Assembly (NCBI GenBank): GCA_023261465.1
Contig: JAHFOW010000088.1
Location: forward strand, 1-11,461
Length of the DNA: 11,461 nt
Origin: Planctomycetota bacterium
GTDB lineage: Bacteria > Planctomycetota > Brocadiia > Brocadiales > Brocadiaceae
Reading direction: 5' to 3'
Below the pieces are notes generated by a model that was not told the DNA's origin, made no database searches, and saw only the letters and a program-made list of their open reading frames with translations. This document shows, one piece after another, positions 1 through 7,073 of this stretch; the first letter of the stretch is position 1; each line of letters opens with the position of its first letter. The position numbers were made by a program, and so were the translations under genes.

Positions 1-90
1 CCACAGGGTGAGGAGTTAATAACAGAACGCTATTAGTAATAATTATTCTCAATAAAGTTTTTTTTATAACATAAAATTTATTCAAAAAAC

Positions 91-183
91 TATCTCGAAA
101 AAGGCAAACCCTGAGTGATCGGGGGGCGCAAAGTAAAGGATCTCTGTTATAGTCGTGTTAGAGACAGCCTTACTGCCGAAGAT
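91..183 (+). ncRNA. c-di-GMP-I (GEMM-I) riboswitch aptamer, copy A
   Basis: The GEMM-I hallmarks are present in order: GGCAAACC (103-110), a P2 hairpin CCCTGA/TCGGGG (109-114/119-124) closed by the GNRA loop GTGA, the core CGCAAAG (127-133), a P3 stem built on TCTCT/AGAGA (141-145/160-164) plus AGG/CCT (137-139/168-170), and the 3' GCCGA (175-179). P1 can form from ATCTCG (92-97) and CGAAGAT (177-183) with one bulged A. The G before CAAACC (104) and the C before CGA (176) are bases I expect to face the ligand, which would favour c-di-GMP over cGAMP; my alignment to numbered crystal residues is from memory. It sits directly upstream of the C25 peptidase gene. Confidence 0.88.
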
Positions 184-220
184 GTACACAGAATATATCT
201 TTCAGCAGTAAGGCTTTTTT
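167..220 (+). terminator. Riboswitch-controlled intrinsic terminator, copy A
   Basis: A perfect 10-bp stem, GCCTTACTGC (167-176) with GCAGTAAGGC (205-214), is followed by six T. The loop contains a second pairing, GAAGAT (178-183) with ATCTTTC (197-203), which lengthens the hairpin. The left arm takes up the aptamer's P3 strand and 3' junction, and the inner stem takes up the P1 3' strand, so aptamer and terminator cannot both form. Ligand binding should therefore allow read-through into the peptidase gene (an ON switch). That direction is inferred from the fold. Confidence 0.9.
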
Positions 221-256
221 TGTTTATACAAAAAATTAAGCTTGTACTGATTTTTT

Positions 257-264
257 AAGAGGAG
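257..264 (+). promoter_or_regulatory. Ribosome binding site of the C25 peptidase gene
   Basis: AAGAGGAG lies 8 nt before the ATG at 273 and fixes the start there. An in-frame GTG at 264 overlaps this site and is not a plausible start. The same site is kept in the gene fragment at 7109-7116 but is missing from the propeller gene behind the second leader. Confidence 0.85.
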
Positions 265-272
265 TGTATCCC

Positions 273-3200
273 ATGAAAATAAAACACGAAGATTGTACAA
301 GAAATATTTTTTTTAAAAAATACATTTTATGGAGTGTATTAACATTTGTATTGTTCAGTCTAAATATCCTTTATTCTCATACAACAATAGCACGATCAAC
401 GTTTAATAAGAACATCAGGGTGATACGTTCTGACCGGCATGCCCTTGAACTTGAATTAAAGGTGGATAATTTCCGGATTGAAACAACCCAACACGAAGGT
501 CAAACATACCAGAGATTTATTATTCCGGGCATGGTGCAAAATACCCGGCCGGGAGAACCCCAGGTTCCAACTTGTGGCACACTTCTTGGTATTCCATCCG
601 ACAAAGATGTCAGGATACAAATCCTCAAATCTCATTATAAAACATTAAAAGGGCATCGCCTTTATCCCGCGCCGGATTTCAGGGTAATCGGGAACAATCC
701 TGATAATTTATCTGACGGAAAAATAGAGCAGGAATTTAGCCTGAATCAGGATATTTACACAGCAAATACTTTTTACCCTCATAACATAGCAGATATGGAT
801 TACACCGGTTATTTACGGGATCAGGCTGCAGCGCATGTCCAATTTTACCCCGTGCAATATAATCCAGTGACGGGAGAAATACGTCTTTACCAGCATATGT
901 TAGTCAGAGTTACCTGGGATACTGTCCATGCCTCTAAACCACAAAGATTTCAGGGATTTAGTCCGGAATATGAAGATGTGTTAAAAAACACCCTTTTGAA
1001 CTACGGGTTTTTGAACCGTTCTCATCATGCCCTTAAAGCGCCGTCAAATCCTTTAAATAATGATACGAAAAGCACTCCTTCTTTAGCTCCGTCACCAACT
1101 CTCAAGATTAGCGTTAACGCAGACGGTATCTATAAACTCACCTATTCAAACATTACCAGTAAAGGATTCAGTCTAACAGGGATTAATCCACGCACGCTCA
1201 GGATCACCAACCGTGGTAAAGAAATTCCCATTTATGTATTCGGCGAAGAAGATGGGGTGTTCAACACTACTGATTATATCCTGTTTTATGGCACCGCCAT
1301 AACTGACAAGTATACATCCAGGAATGTTTACTGGTTATCAACAAGCGGAAGTAACGGCCTGCGTATGACTAAGCGGAGCGGGGCCGTTTCCGGCAATGCC
1401 CCTGTCTCAACTCAATTCCCTGCCACGCTTCATGCAGAGCCAGATACTTACTACTGGCAAAATATCCCCAACGGAAAAGACCAGGATCACTGGTTCTGGG
1501 GAAACAAATTAACAGCGCCAACTGCAATGAATTACCCACTGATATTAAATAATATTTCTCCAGCGGCAGATAACGCTCATGTACATGTTCAATTGCGAGG
1601 TTATACAACGATAAGCAAAATTAGTCCCGACCATCATACAAGGGTATATATCAATAACACCCTTATAGATGACAAACGATGGGATGGGCAGACAGTTTTT
1701 AATCATGATGTATCTATCCCGCATTCTTACCTTCTGGAGGGAACCAATACTGCCCGTATAGAGCTTGTTAAAGATACAGGCGCTAGTGTAGATCAGGTTT
1801 TTCTCAACTGGATAGGAATTGATTATTTTGATACTTATGTTGCCGAGAGTAACAAACTCGTTTTTACTACGCCGTCATCAAATACCCTGCAATTTAAGGT
1901 TACTGGCTTTACCAATAGTGATATTGAAGTTTATGACATAACCAATCCTGAAAACACTGTTATCATTACAAATACCAGTAAAACCATCAGTGGAAATGGC
2001 ATCGCTACGGTACAGTTTGAAGACACCCCACCTCAGGGAACACGCTACCTGACACAGTTATCAACACAACGCAAGACACCCGTGACCATCGAAAAAGATA
2101 TACCATCCGACTGGAAATCTACAGCAAAAGGCGCGGACTATATCATCATCACCCATGACAATTTTTATACCAACGCTTTAAAGTTGGCTAATTACCGGAG
2201 CGCTTCAGGATTGAGGGTGGTTACTGTAAAAACCAGCGATATCTATGATGAATTTAATTATGGCATCTTTAACCCGCAGGCTATCCGTGATTTTCTAGCC
2301 TATGCATACAATAACTGGGTTGCTCCGGCGCCCCTCTGTGTGCTCCTTGTCGGTGATGCTTGTTATGACTTCAGGGATAACCTGAAGACAGGCACAATAA
2401 ATTATGTGCCTTCTCCGATTATCGAAACAACATTAATGGGAGAAACTCCTTCAGACAATTGGTATGTTCTCGTCAGCGGCGATGATATCTTACCAGACAT
2501 GTTTATTGGCCGATTAAGCGCACAAAACACATCTCAAGTAGATACTATGGTTAATAATATCATCTACTACGAAAACAACATACCCGACAAGTCGTGGAAT
2601 AAAAATGTGCTACTGACAGCAGATGACGATGAACCTGTATTTAATCAAATATCTGAGGATATTTCCGGGTTACTTCCCTTTAACTATAATGCTCATAAAG
2701 TATATGGAAGCACATACACATCGGTAAGTCCCACGACTGATATTGTAAATTATATCAATAATGGAAGTGTGCTGGTCAATTATGCAGGACATGGCTCCCT
2801 TGGAACATGGGGAAACTGGAAAGGTCAGATTTTCTTTAGCAATCCTAATGTTAACGCATTAACTAATACCTATAAAATGCCCTTTGTTACAACACTCTGT
2901 TGTACGAACGGATACTTTACCGGGCCAAGAACCCAAACTTCTCTTGCAGAGGCATTTCAGCGTCTCAGCTATAAAGGGGCAATCGCAGTGTTAGCCTCGT
3001 CTGGCTGGAGTTATCCGTCAGGTCAAAGGGTGTTAATAAGAAATCTTTACAAGACAATTTTTGAGAAAAATCAATTTAACCTGGGTGCAGTTACAACATC
3101 CGCAAAAATTAACACGTATACCACATTTAATTCTTTGCATGAATTAGTAGAGATGTTTATTCTCTTTGGCGACCCGCTTACACAATTAGGTGTAGGTTCC

Positions 3201-4118
3201 CGGTTAACAATCCTTACTCCGAATGGAAATGAAATTATCCCAACAGGAACAGCGCTTCCTATTCAGTGGATATCTTCCCGTGATATGGCAAATTTTACCC
3301 TCAATTATTCGACAGATAATGGCAATACATGGGTAGCCATCGCAGAACATATAAATGGAACTCAGTATACCTGGAATCCACCAATATTTGAAACGGATAT
3401 GAACGAATGTCTTATTCAAATAACCGGGTTTGATTCAACGGGTGAGGAAGTAATTAAAGATGTGTCAAACTCTTCATTTACCCTATTGGGTAAGGGTCCA
3501 CAGCTAGAAATCATTACTCCAAACGGGAATGAAATTATTTCATCAGGTACACCATATACTATCAAATGGGTTGCCTCAAAGAATATGGTGAATTTCAACT
3601 TGAGCTATTCAGTAAATAACGGCATCACATGGATTCCAATCGCAGAACAGACAAAGAGTTCACAATATGATTGGAATGTGCCTGCCTTTGCAACAGATAA
3701 GTCAGAATGTCTCATACAAATTACCGGATTTAACGCAAACGGCCTGGAAATCCTTAGCGATACATCAGACTCTCCATTTACTATATTGGGTACCAGCACT
3801 CAACTAGCTATTATCACTCCCAACGGGAATGAGATTATTCCATCCGGCTCACCATATACTATCAAATGGATAGCATCAAATAATATAGTCAATTTTACCC
3901 TGAATTATTCGGCAGACAACGGAACTACATGGTCACTTATTGCTGAACAGATAAATGATAAGCAGTATGACTGGAATGCGCCAAATTTTGAAGCGGATAT
4001 GCAAGATTGCCTCGTTCAGCTTATTGGATTTGATTCATACGGTGAAGTGGTAAGTACCGACACATCTGATGCAACTTTTACCATTACCGCAACAAACGCC
4101 AGGCCTGTTGAAAATTAA
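273..4118 (+). CDS. Secreted C25 (gingipain-like) cysteine peptidase with C-terminal Ig-like repeats
   Basis: 1281 residues starting at the ATG with a good ribosome binding site. Residues 1-43 form a long-headed signal peptide with a hydrophobic core around 20-37. About 60-250 resembles the C25 propeptide (FIIPGM, then PGEPQVPT). About 280-360 is the region often preceding the peptidase (DPRTL-type motif NPRTLRITNRG, FYG). The C25 catalytic domain is about 620-968. Its histidine is in NYAGHG (His840) and its cysteine in LCCTNG (Cys877 by alignment to gingipain), 37 residues apart, close to the family spacing. Three repeats start at 978, 1078 and 1178, period exactly 100 residues, each opening with TPNGNEI and containing a YSxDNGxTW-like strand; they resemble the Kre9/KNH (Ser-Thr-rich GPI) Ig-like fold. 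No type IX sorting domain is obvious. It probably cleaves extracellular or envelope proteins; the substrate is unknown. Control by c-di-GMP is indicated by the upstream riboswitch. Confidence 0.9.
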   Translation: MKIKHEDCTRNIFFKKYILWSVLTFVLFSLNILYSHTTIARSTFNKNIRVIRSDRHALELELKVDNFRIETTQHEGQTYQRFIIPGMVQNTRPGEPQVPTCGTLLGIPSDKDVRIQILKSHYKTLKGHRLYPAPDFRVIGNNPDNLSDGKIEQEFSLNQDIYTANTFYPHNIADMDYTGYLRDQAAAHVQFYPVQYNPVTGEIRLYQHMLVRVTWDTVHASKPQRFQGFSPEYEDVLKNTLLNYGFLNRSHHALKAPSNPLNNDTKSTPSLAPSPTLKISVNADGIYKLTYSNITSKGFSLTGINPRTLRITNRGKEIPIYVFGEEDGVFNTTDYILFYGTAITDKYTSRNVYWLSTSGSNGLRMTKRSGAVSGNAPVSTQFPATLHAEPDTYYWQNIPNGKDQDHWFWGNKLTAPTAMNYPLILNNISPAADNAHVHVQLRGYTTISKISPDHHTRVYINNTLIDDKRWDGQTVFNHDVSIPHSYLLEGTNTARIELVKDTGASVDQVFLNWIGIDYFDTYVAESNKLVFTTPSSNTLQFKVTGFTNSDIEVYDITNPENTVIITNTSKTISGNGIATVQFEDTPPQGTRYLTQLSTQRKTPVTIEKDIPSDWKSTAKGADYIIITHDNFYTNALKLANYRSASGLRVVTVKTSDIYDEFNYGIFNPQAIRDFLAYAYNNWVAPAPLCVLLVGDACYDFRDNLKTGTINYVPSPIIETTLMGETPSDNWYVLVSGDDILPDMFIGRLSAQNTSQVDTMVNNIIYYENNIPDKSWNKNVLLTADDDEPVFNQISEDISGLLPFNYNAHKVYGSTYTSVSPTTDIVNYINNGSVLVNYAGHGSLGTWGNWKGQIFFSNPNVNALTNTYKMPFVTTLCCTNGYFTGPRTQTSLAEAFQRLSYKGAIAVLASSGWSYPSGQRVLIRNLYKTIFEKNQFNLGAVTTSAKINTYTTFNSLHELVEMFILFGDPLTQLGVGSRLTILTPNGNEIIPTGTALPIQWISSRDMANFTLNYSTDNGNTWVAIAEHINGTQYTWNPPIFETDMNECLIQITGFDSTGEEVIKDVSNSSFTLLGKGPQLEIITPNGNEIISSGTPYTIKWVASKNMVNFNLSYSVNNGITWIPIAEQTKSSQYDWNVPAFATDKSECLIQITGFNANGLEILSDTSDSPFTILGTSTQLAIITPNGNEIIPSGSPYTIKWIASNNIVNFTLNYSADNGTTWSLIAEQINDKQYDWNAPNFEADMQDCLVQLIGFDSYGEVVSTDTSDATFTITATNARPVEN
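3204..4103 (+). repeat. Three 300-bp coding repeats (KNH/Ig-like modules)
   Basis: Three consecutive modules of exactly 300 bp each begin at about 3204, 3504 and 3804 in the 3' part of the peptidase gene. Each opens with a version of ACTCC-AA-GG-AATGA-ATTAT. They have clearly diverged at DNA level, unlike the repeats of the last gene in the window, so this is an old duplication kept for protein function, probably a stalk or cell-surface/substrate attachment. Confidence 0.85.
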
Positions 4119-4265
4119 GGTGGGTAAGGCAGGTGTGGATGTTCCAATGATACGGCAAAGCAGACCGGCTGCATATCCGGCAAGGAATCTGGTAATGCAA
4201 ATAATGGACTTTCAGTAAAGAAAATGATGTAAATTTTACGTGCCAATAGTCACTGTTTGGCGTAA

Positions 4266-4285
4266 GGGCGTATGGCTATACGCCC
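4266..4285. repeat. Palindrome 1 (GGGCGTAT / ATACGCCC)
   Basis: An 8-bp perfect stem GGGCGTAT/ATACGCCC with a GGCT loop. Sequences of this type are common as dispersed intergenic palindromes in several bacterial groups. Only one copy is visible here, so its repeat nature is inferred. Confidence 0.6.
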
Positions 4286-4333
4286 CTATATTTACATTAA
4301 GGAAATTCAAACCTTCTGATTATTTTCTTAACA

Positions 4334-4370
4334 CACCCATAACCCCTTTTGAGAAGGGGATTAACGGGTG
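4334..4370. repeat. Palindrome 2 (nested hairpin around CCCCTT / AAGGGG)
   Basis: The inner stem CCCCTT (4343-4348) / AAGGGG (4354-4359) has a 5-nt loop, and an outer stem CACCC (4334-4338) / GGGTG (4366-4370) encloses it. It could act as a bidirectional transcription stop or be a dispersed repeat. Confidence 0.55.
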
Positions 4371-4385
4371 GGTATTAAAGTTCCT

Positions 4386-4414
4386 CTCGTTCCAATGCTC
4401 CGCTTTGGAACGAG
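4386..4414. repeat. Palindrome 3 (CTCGTTCCAA / TTGGAACGAG)
   Basis: A perfect 10-bp inverted repeat with a 9-nt loop, lying just past the 3' end of the TrpF-like gene. It resembles GC-clamped dispersed inverted repeats that I associate with anammox genomes. It could also fold as a terminator for the minus-strand operon, although no T-run follows on that strand. Confidence 0.6.
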
Positions 4415-4448
4415 ATTGGAAGATGAGTGCTTAGATTGAGGACATTGA

Positions 4449-5159
4449 CTACCTGACCTTAATGGATGAGGCCTGTTTGTTTATCATCGCAAATGCTTCC
4501 CTTGCCTCTGAAACAAATCTTCTGAGAAGATAATGGTCTTTTCTGCCATCAGATGATTCCACGCCGGTATGCACGTCAACTCCGGCAGGGTGGACAGAGA
4601 GGATTGCCTGGCGAATGTTATCAGGACAAAGACCACCGGCGAGGATTACGGGTTTGGGAGAAACAGACGAGAGCCGCTTACTTACATCCCAGTTATGTGT
4701 TTTTCCCGTAGCGCCGCATGCGCCTGTTTCCTGGTCGTAGGTGTCGGTAATAAAGGCGTCGACATCCGGACTATATGCCATCAATTGACCTTCCAGTTCC
4801 GAAAGATTGTTGTCCTTTACAATAAGGCTCTTAATAACAAAAAGCGTATTATCTCTTCTTCTCAAATGTGCTATTTCGTCCGGTGATACATTGCCGTGAA
4901 GCTGGACGTGGCGAGTTCCAATTTTGTCGCAGAGTTTTAAGATATCTTCAGCTTTCTGAAGATACGTTATTAACACACCATAGTGGGGTGGTTTGAGTGA
5001 TCGAATTATTTTACCTGCATCTTCCTCCGAAATGTCTTCCTTGTGATACCCAAGCCGTAAAGGAAATCCCAGATATAATACCCCTGCATCAACAAGCATT
5101 TGCGCTTCTGTGTTGTCAATAATACCGGCTATTTGTATTAGCCCGGGAGGTATTTTCAT
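4449..5159 (-). CDS. TrpF-like (phosphoribosylanthranilate isomerase family) protein lacking the catalytic Cys
   Basis: 236 residues, a normal length for a single-domain TrpF (beta/alpha)8 barrel. Family motifs are VQLHG (85-89), the FITDTYDQ strand with Asp139 at the catalytic acid position, GATGKTHNW (149-157), ILAGGL (172-177) and GVDVHTGVE (193-201), the last two forming the phosphate-binding end. The first strand reads IQIAGI where true TrpF has K-I-C-G: the catalytic general-base cysteine is Ala11. Other signatures (GFPLRL, LITYL, VIKSL, HTGVE) also differ from biosynthetic TrpF, so this looks like a specialised paralogue whose substrate is unknown; automatic annotation would probably call it trpF. 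It is the second gene of an operon, 39 nt after the radical SAM gene, with only a weak ribosome binding site, so translation may depend on the upstream gene. Confidence 0.85.
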   Translation of the reverse strand: MKIPPGLIQIAGIIDNTEAQMLVDAGVLYLGFPLRLGYHKEDISEEDAGKIIRSLKPPHYGVLITYLQKAEDILKLCDKIGTRHVQLHGNVSPDEIAHLRRRDNTLFVIKSLIVKDNNLSELEGQLMAYSPDVDAFITDTYDQETGACGATGKTHNWDVSKRLSSVSPKPVILAGGLCPDNIRQAILSVHPAGVDVHTGVESSDGRKDHYLLRRFVSEAREAFAMINKQASSIKVR

Positions 5160-5198
5160 AAATAAACGACTTTAAAAACTTGTGATTTTAAATGTACT

Positions 5199-6341
5199 TT
5201 ATGCCCACACACCAGGTATTGGCTGCTCACATTCCTTGCATTTATTGTCTTTGAGGCCATTCTCCACTATCATAAACCCGGCACGCCTGATTAAAATGTG
5301 CTTGCAGTTCGGACAATAGGTATTTTCACCATCATGGCCGGGCACATTGCCTATATAAGGAAAGTGAAGTCCTATATCAAGGGCTGTGTTCCTGGACATT
5401 TCCATGGTCTTTATGGATGTAGGAGGCAGATTTTTAATCTTGTAGGTGGGGTGAAAACGGGTAAAGTGAACAGGGACGTCGGCTCCCAGATTTTCCTTTA
5501 TCCAAACACACATCTCCCTGATTTCCTTTTCACTGTCGTTCAGGGTTGGTACAATTAATACAACAATTTCAAACCATATTCCGATTTTCTTCAAGGTTAC
5601 CAGGGTATTTAAAACAGGTTTGAGTTCGCCAGAACAGGTCTCCTGATAGAATTTTTCCGTAAACCCTTTTAAGTCTATTTTAACGGCGCTCAGACCCGGA
5701 CATAGCTCTCTTAAAGGTTTTTCCTGAATAAAACCGTTTGATATCATAACGCTTTTGAGGCCGCTCTCTTTACCCGCGTGTGCTATATCGTACATATATT
5801 CATAAAAAACCACAGGTTCCGAATAGGTAAAGGCAACTGTCTTGATCCCATTTGCTTTGGTTTCTTTTACTACATCCGCCGGTGTTAATTTTATGCTTTC
5901 AATCTGTTCCGGCCGGTATTGGGAGATTTGCCAGTTCTGGCAGAATTTACATTCGATGTTACATCCTGCCGTGGCCAGAGAATAGGCCTTTGTGCCGGGC
6001 AGAAAATGAAAAAGGGGTTTCTTTTCGATAGGATCAATGTTGAGGGCGCAGACGCGTGAATGCACCAGGGTATAATAAGTGCCGCCACGATTTTCGCGCA
6101 CACCGCAGTAACCGCGCTCCATATCGGCAACGGTGCACTTCCTGGGGCAGAGTTCACATTCAATGCGAAGATCTTCTAACTTCTTAAAATGCATGGCTTC
6201 TTTAACGGGAAATCCCTGATTGATGCCTTTAAGCGCTTCGGGAATATAGACATCTTCAGCCCATGCAGCCGGATTGTTTCCAAGGCATAAACTGCATGCC
6301 CCGAATATCCCCGCCTTGATTAACGACCTTCTGGTAATCAT
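5199..6341 (-). CDS. amrS: AmrS-type (AmmeMemoRadiSam) radical SAM enzyme with N-terminal Tat signal
   Basis: 380 residues. The cluster motif is GCNIECKFCQNW (Cys127, 131, 134; CX3CX2C). Before it come the family's N-terminal cysteines (Cys62, 65, 69, 79 in CELCPRKC...RGYC) and the DPIEKKPLFHFLPG block; after it come the TYSEP and KIDLKGF blocks. The C-terminus has a zinc-ribbon-like pair of CX2C (343/346, 368/371) ending PIPGVW. All are typical of the AmmeMemoRadiSam family, which is usually found near Memo- and AMMECR1-like genes; neither is in this window. The odd part is residues 1-28: TRRSLIK, a hydrophobic stretch, then AWA before the mature start, a good twin-arginine signal. The enzyme would be folded with its cluster and exported. 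The start at 6341 has GAGGTG 4 nt upstream. First gene of a two-gene operon. Confidence 0.88.
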   Translation of the reverse strand: MITRRSLIKAGIFGACSLCLGNNPAAWAEDVYIPEALKGINQGFPVKEAMHFKKLEDLRIECELCPRKCTVADMERGYCGVRENRGGTYYTLVHSRVCALNIDPIEKKPLFHFLPGTKAYSLATAGCNIECKFCQNWQISQYRPEQIESIKLTPADVVKETKANGIKTVAFTYSEPVVFYEYMYDIAHAGKESGLKSVMISNGFIQEKPLRELCPGLSAVKIDLKGFTEKFYQETCSGELKPVLNTLVTLKKIGIWFEIVVLIVPTLNDSEKEIREMCVWIKENLGADVPVHFTRFHPTYKIKNLPPTSIKTMEMSRNTALDIGLHFPYIGNVPGHDGENTYCPNCKHILIRRAGFMIVENGLKDNKCKECEQPIPGVWA

Positions 6342-6347
6342 AAAACA

Positions 6348-6353
6348 CCTCGG
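6348..6353 (-). promoter_or_regulatory. Ribosome binding site of the radical SAM gene
   Basis: On the minus strand GAGGTG precedes the ATG at 6341 with a short spacer. It supports this start, and so supports the Tat signal being part of the protein. Confidence 0.7.
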
Positions 6354-6371
6354 GAAAAAAATAATAAAATA

Positions 6372-6400
6372 ATTATAGTGCTGCCATACGGGTATGTCAA
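6372..6400 (-). promoter_or_regulatory. Consensus sigma70 promoter of the amrS/trpF-like operon
   Basis: On the minus strand TTGACA (6400-6395) and TATAAT (6377-6372) match the sigma70 consensus at all twelve positions with the ideal 17-nt spacer. Transcription would begin near 6365, leaving a leader of about 24 nt. Such a match predicts strong, largely constitutive expression unless a repressor acts. A perfect 8-bp inverted repeat lies about 28 nt further upstream. Confidence 0.88.
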
Positions 6401-6427
6401 GGAAGGCAAATAATAAACTTTTATAGA

Positions 6428-6452
6428 TTTTGTCTCGTACCCATAGACAAAA
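6428..6452. repeat. Inverted repeat TTTTGTCT / AGACAAAA
   Basis: An 8-bp perfect inverted repeat with a 9-nt spacer, upstream of the -35 box of the amrS promoter. It could be a regulator binding site or a simple hairpin; nothing in the window decides this. Confidence 0.45.
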
Positions 6453-6674
6453 CTCGGAGTCTTAAAGGTTATACTACTGCAAAAGTTATCATTTGTTGAG
6501 ATTGGTTTGGCATAAAATAATATTAAAATGGATGCATTATATAAAAAAGTCGCCAAATTAATGGAAAATAAGACTCCAAAAAGTTGTCACGTATAGGTTA
6601 TATCCGTACGACAAGTTTTAATGCAAAAATTTTTTTACACTTTTTACTCATTATCATGGAGAACAAAGTCATGA
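6453..6674. other. AT-rich intergenic stretch without a convincing gene
   Basis: Between the amrS promoter region and the transposon remnant I find no supported gene. A 22-codon frame at 6528-6596 (starting MDALYKKVAK) has no clear ribosome binding site. It could be the head of a lost gene or chance. Confidence 0.5.
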
Positions 6675-6718
6675 CCACCCCCATAGCGGGTGGCTTGCTT
6701 AGCCCTATAAGGGCATTG

Positions 6719-6991
6719 TTAAAGGATACCTACTATATACACATTTGTAAATTGCGGTATTGCCATACACTCGTGGATGTGATCTATACATGCCTTCCCT
6801 TCCACCAGTTCCACACCCTTATACTCACATAATTTACGCAATATCTCACCTATTTCTTTTCGTAACTTACCGTATACTATCTTCCTCCGCTTCTTTGCTA
6901 CCCATACTACATGGTACTTGCACTCCCATACTGTATGTGATAAACTTTCTTCATCTTCATCTCCTTCTGTTATTTTGCGAACTTCAAGCAT
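6719..6991 (-). pseudogene. tnpA: Truncated IS200/IS605 transposase TnpA (Y1 HUH)
   Basis: 90 codons from the ATG at 6991; a GTG at 7003 is a less likely start. The N-terminal part is a clear IS200-type TnpA: SLSHTVWECKYHVVWV, KLRKEIGEILRKLC, GVELVEGKA, then DHIH with the HUH metal-binding pair His71 and His73. The family is usually about 130-155 residues, with the catalytic tyrosine in the final third. Here the frame stops at VGIL, where intact members continue with a KGKS-like stretch, and the tyrosine helix is gone. The region around 79-84 also looks shortened compared with the usual IPPKYSV. The protein cannot be an active transposase, although the ends could still be moved by a complete relative elsewhere. 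Confidence 0.85.
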
Positions 6992-7056
6992 TCTTATTCG
7001 CACTATACAGAATGAGTTTTCTTTTGTAAATACTACAGCTTAGCTTTTGCTATTCA

Positions 7057-7073
7057 CACCCGCCTAGCGGGTG
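7057..7073. repeat. IS end hairpin (tnpA 5' side)
   Basis: A perfect 7-bp stem CACCCGC/GCGGGTG with a CTA loop. It is the counterpart of the weaker hairpin at 6675-6693. In element orientation (minus strand) it is the left end, ahead of tnpA. Confidence 0.7.

Larger units (their letters stand above)
12..258 (+). repeat. Leader repeat, copy A (promoter region, riboswitch, terminator tail)
   Basis: This block is repeated almost base for base at 7193-7449, from the shared GGAGTTAATAACAGAAC to the shared GATTTTTTAA. Similarity is not confined to the folded aptamer. It also covers about 80 nt upstream of it (12-90) and about 45 nt after the terminator T-run. The upstream part is very AT-rich and probably contains the promoter, but I see no convincing -35/-10 pair there. 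A third, partial copy of the end of this block plus the first codons of the peptidase gene occurs at 7086-7169. The three copies together look like a regulatory cassette duplicated in front of different genes. Confidence 0.85.
4119..4448. other. Gene-free convergent intergenic region
   Basis: This 330-nt gap separates the convergent peptidase and TrpF-like genes. I see no convincing gene in it; a 64-codon plus-strand frame at 4240-4434 runs through the palindromes and looks like chance. It holds three unrelated hairpin-forming sequences, listed separately. None is followed by a run of T on the plus strand, so a classical terminator for the peptidase gene is not evident. Confidence 0.7.

Noticed and set aside
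91..183. cGAMP-selective (GEMM-Ib) riboswitch
   Set aside because: The base just before CAAACC is G, which I associate with c-di-GMP selectivity. This rests on alignment from memory and should be tested, so it is rejected only provisionally.
264..272. GTG at 264 as the peptidase start
   Set aside because: It overlaps the ribosome binding site AAGAGGAG, which is well spaced for the ATG at 273.
1369..1608. Minus-strand open frame inside the peptidase gene
   Set aside because: It lies fully within a well-supported coding gene on the other strand and has no recognisable family motif or ribosome binding site. The same applies to the minus-strand frames at 3204-3419, 3416-3598 and 3605-3799.
4240..4434. 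64-codon plus-strand frame in the convergent gap
   Set aside because: It runs through three palindromes, has no ribosome binding site and no recognisable protein features.
4449..5159. Canonical trpF of tryptophan synthesis
   Set aside because: The catalytic cysteine is replaced by alanine, several signatures differ, and no other trp gene is nearby, so I give no gene symbol.
6480..6530. Sigma54-like or sigma70-like promoter upstream of the 22-codon frame
   Set aside because: TTTGGCAT and TAAAAT are present, but the partner boxes are missing or wrongly spaced.
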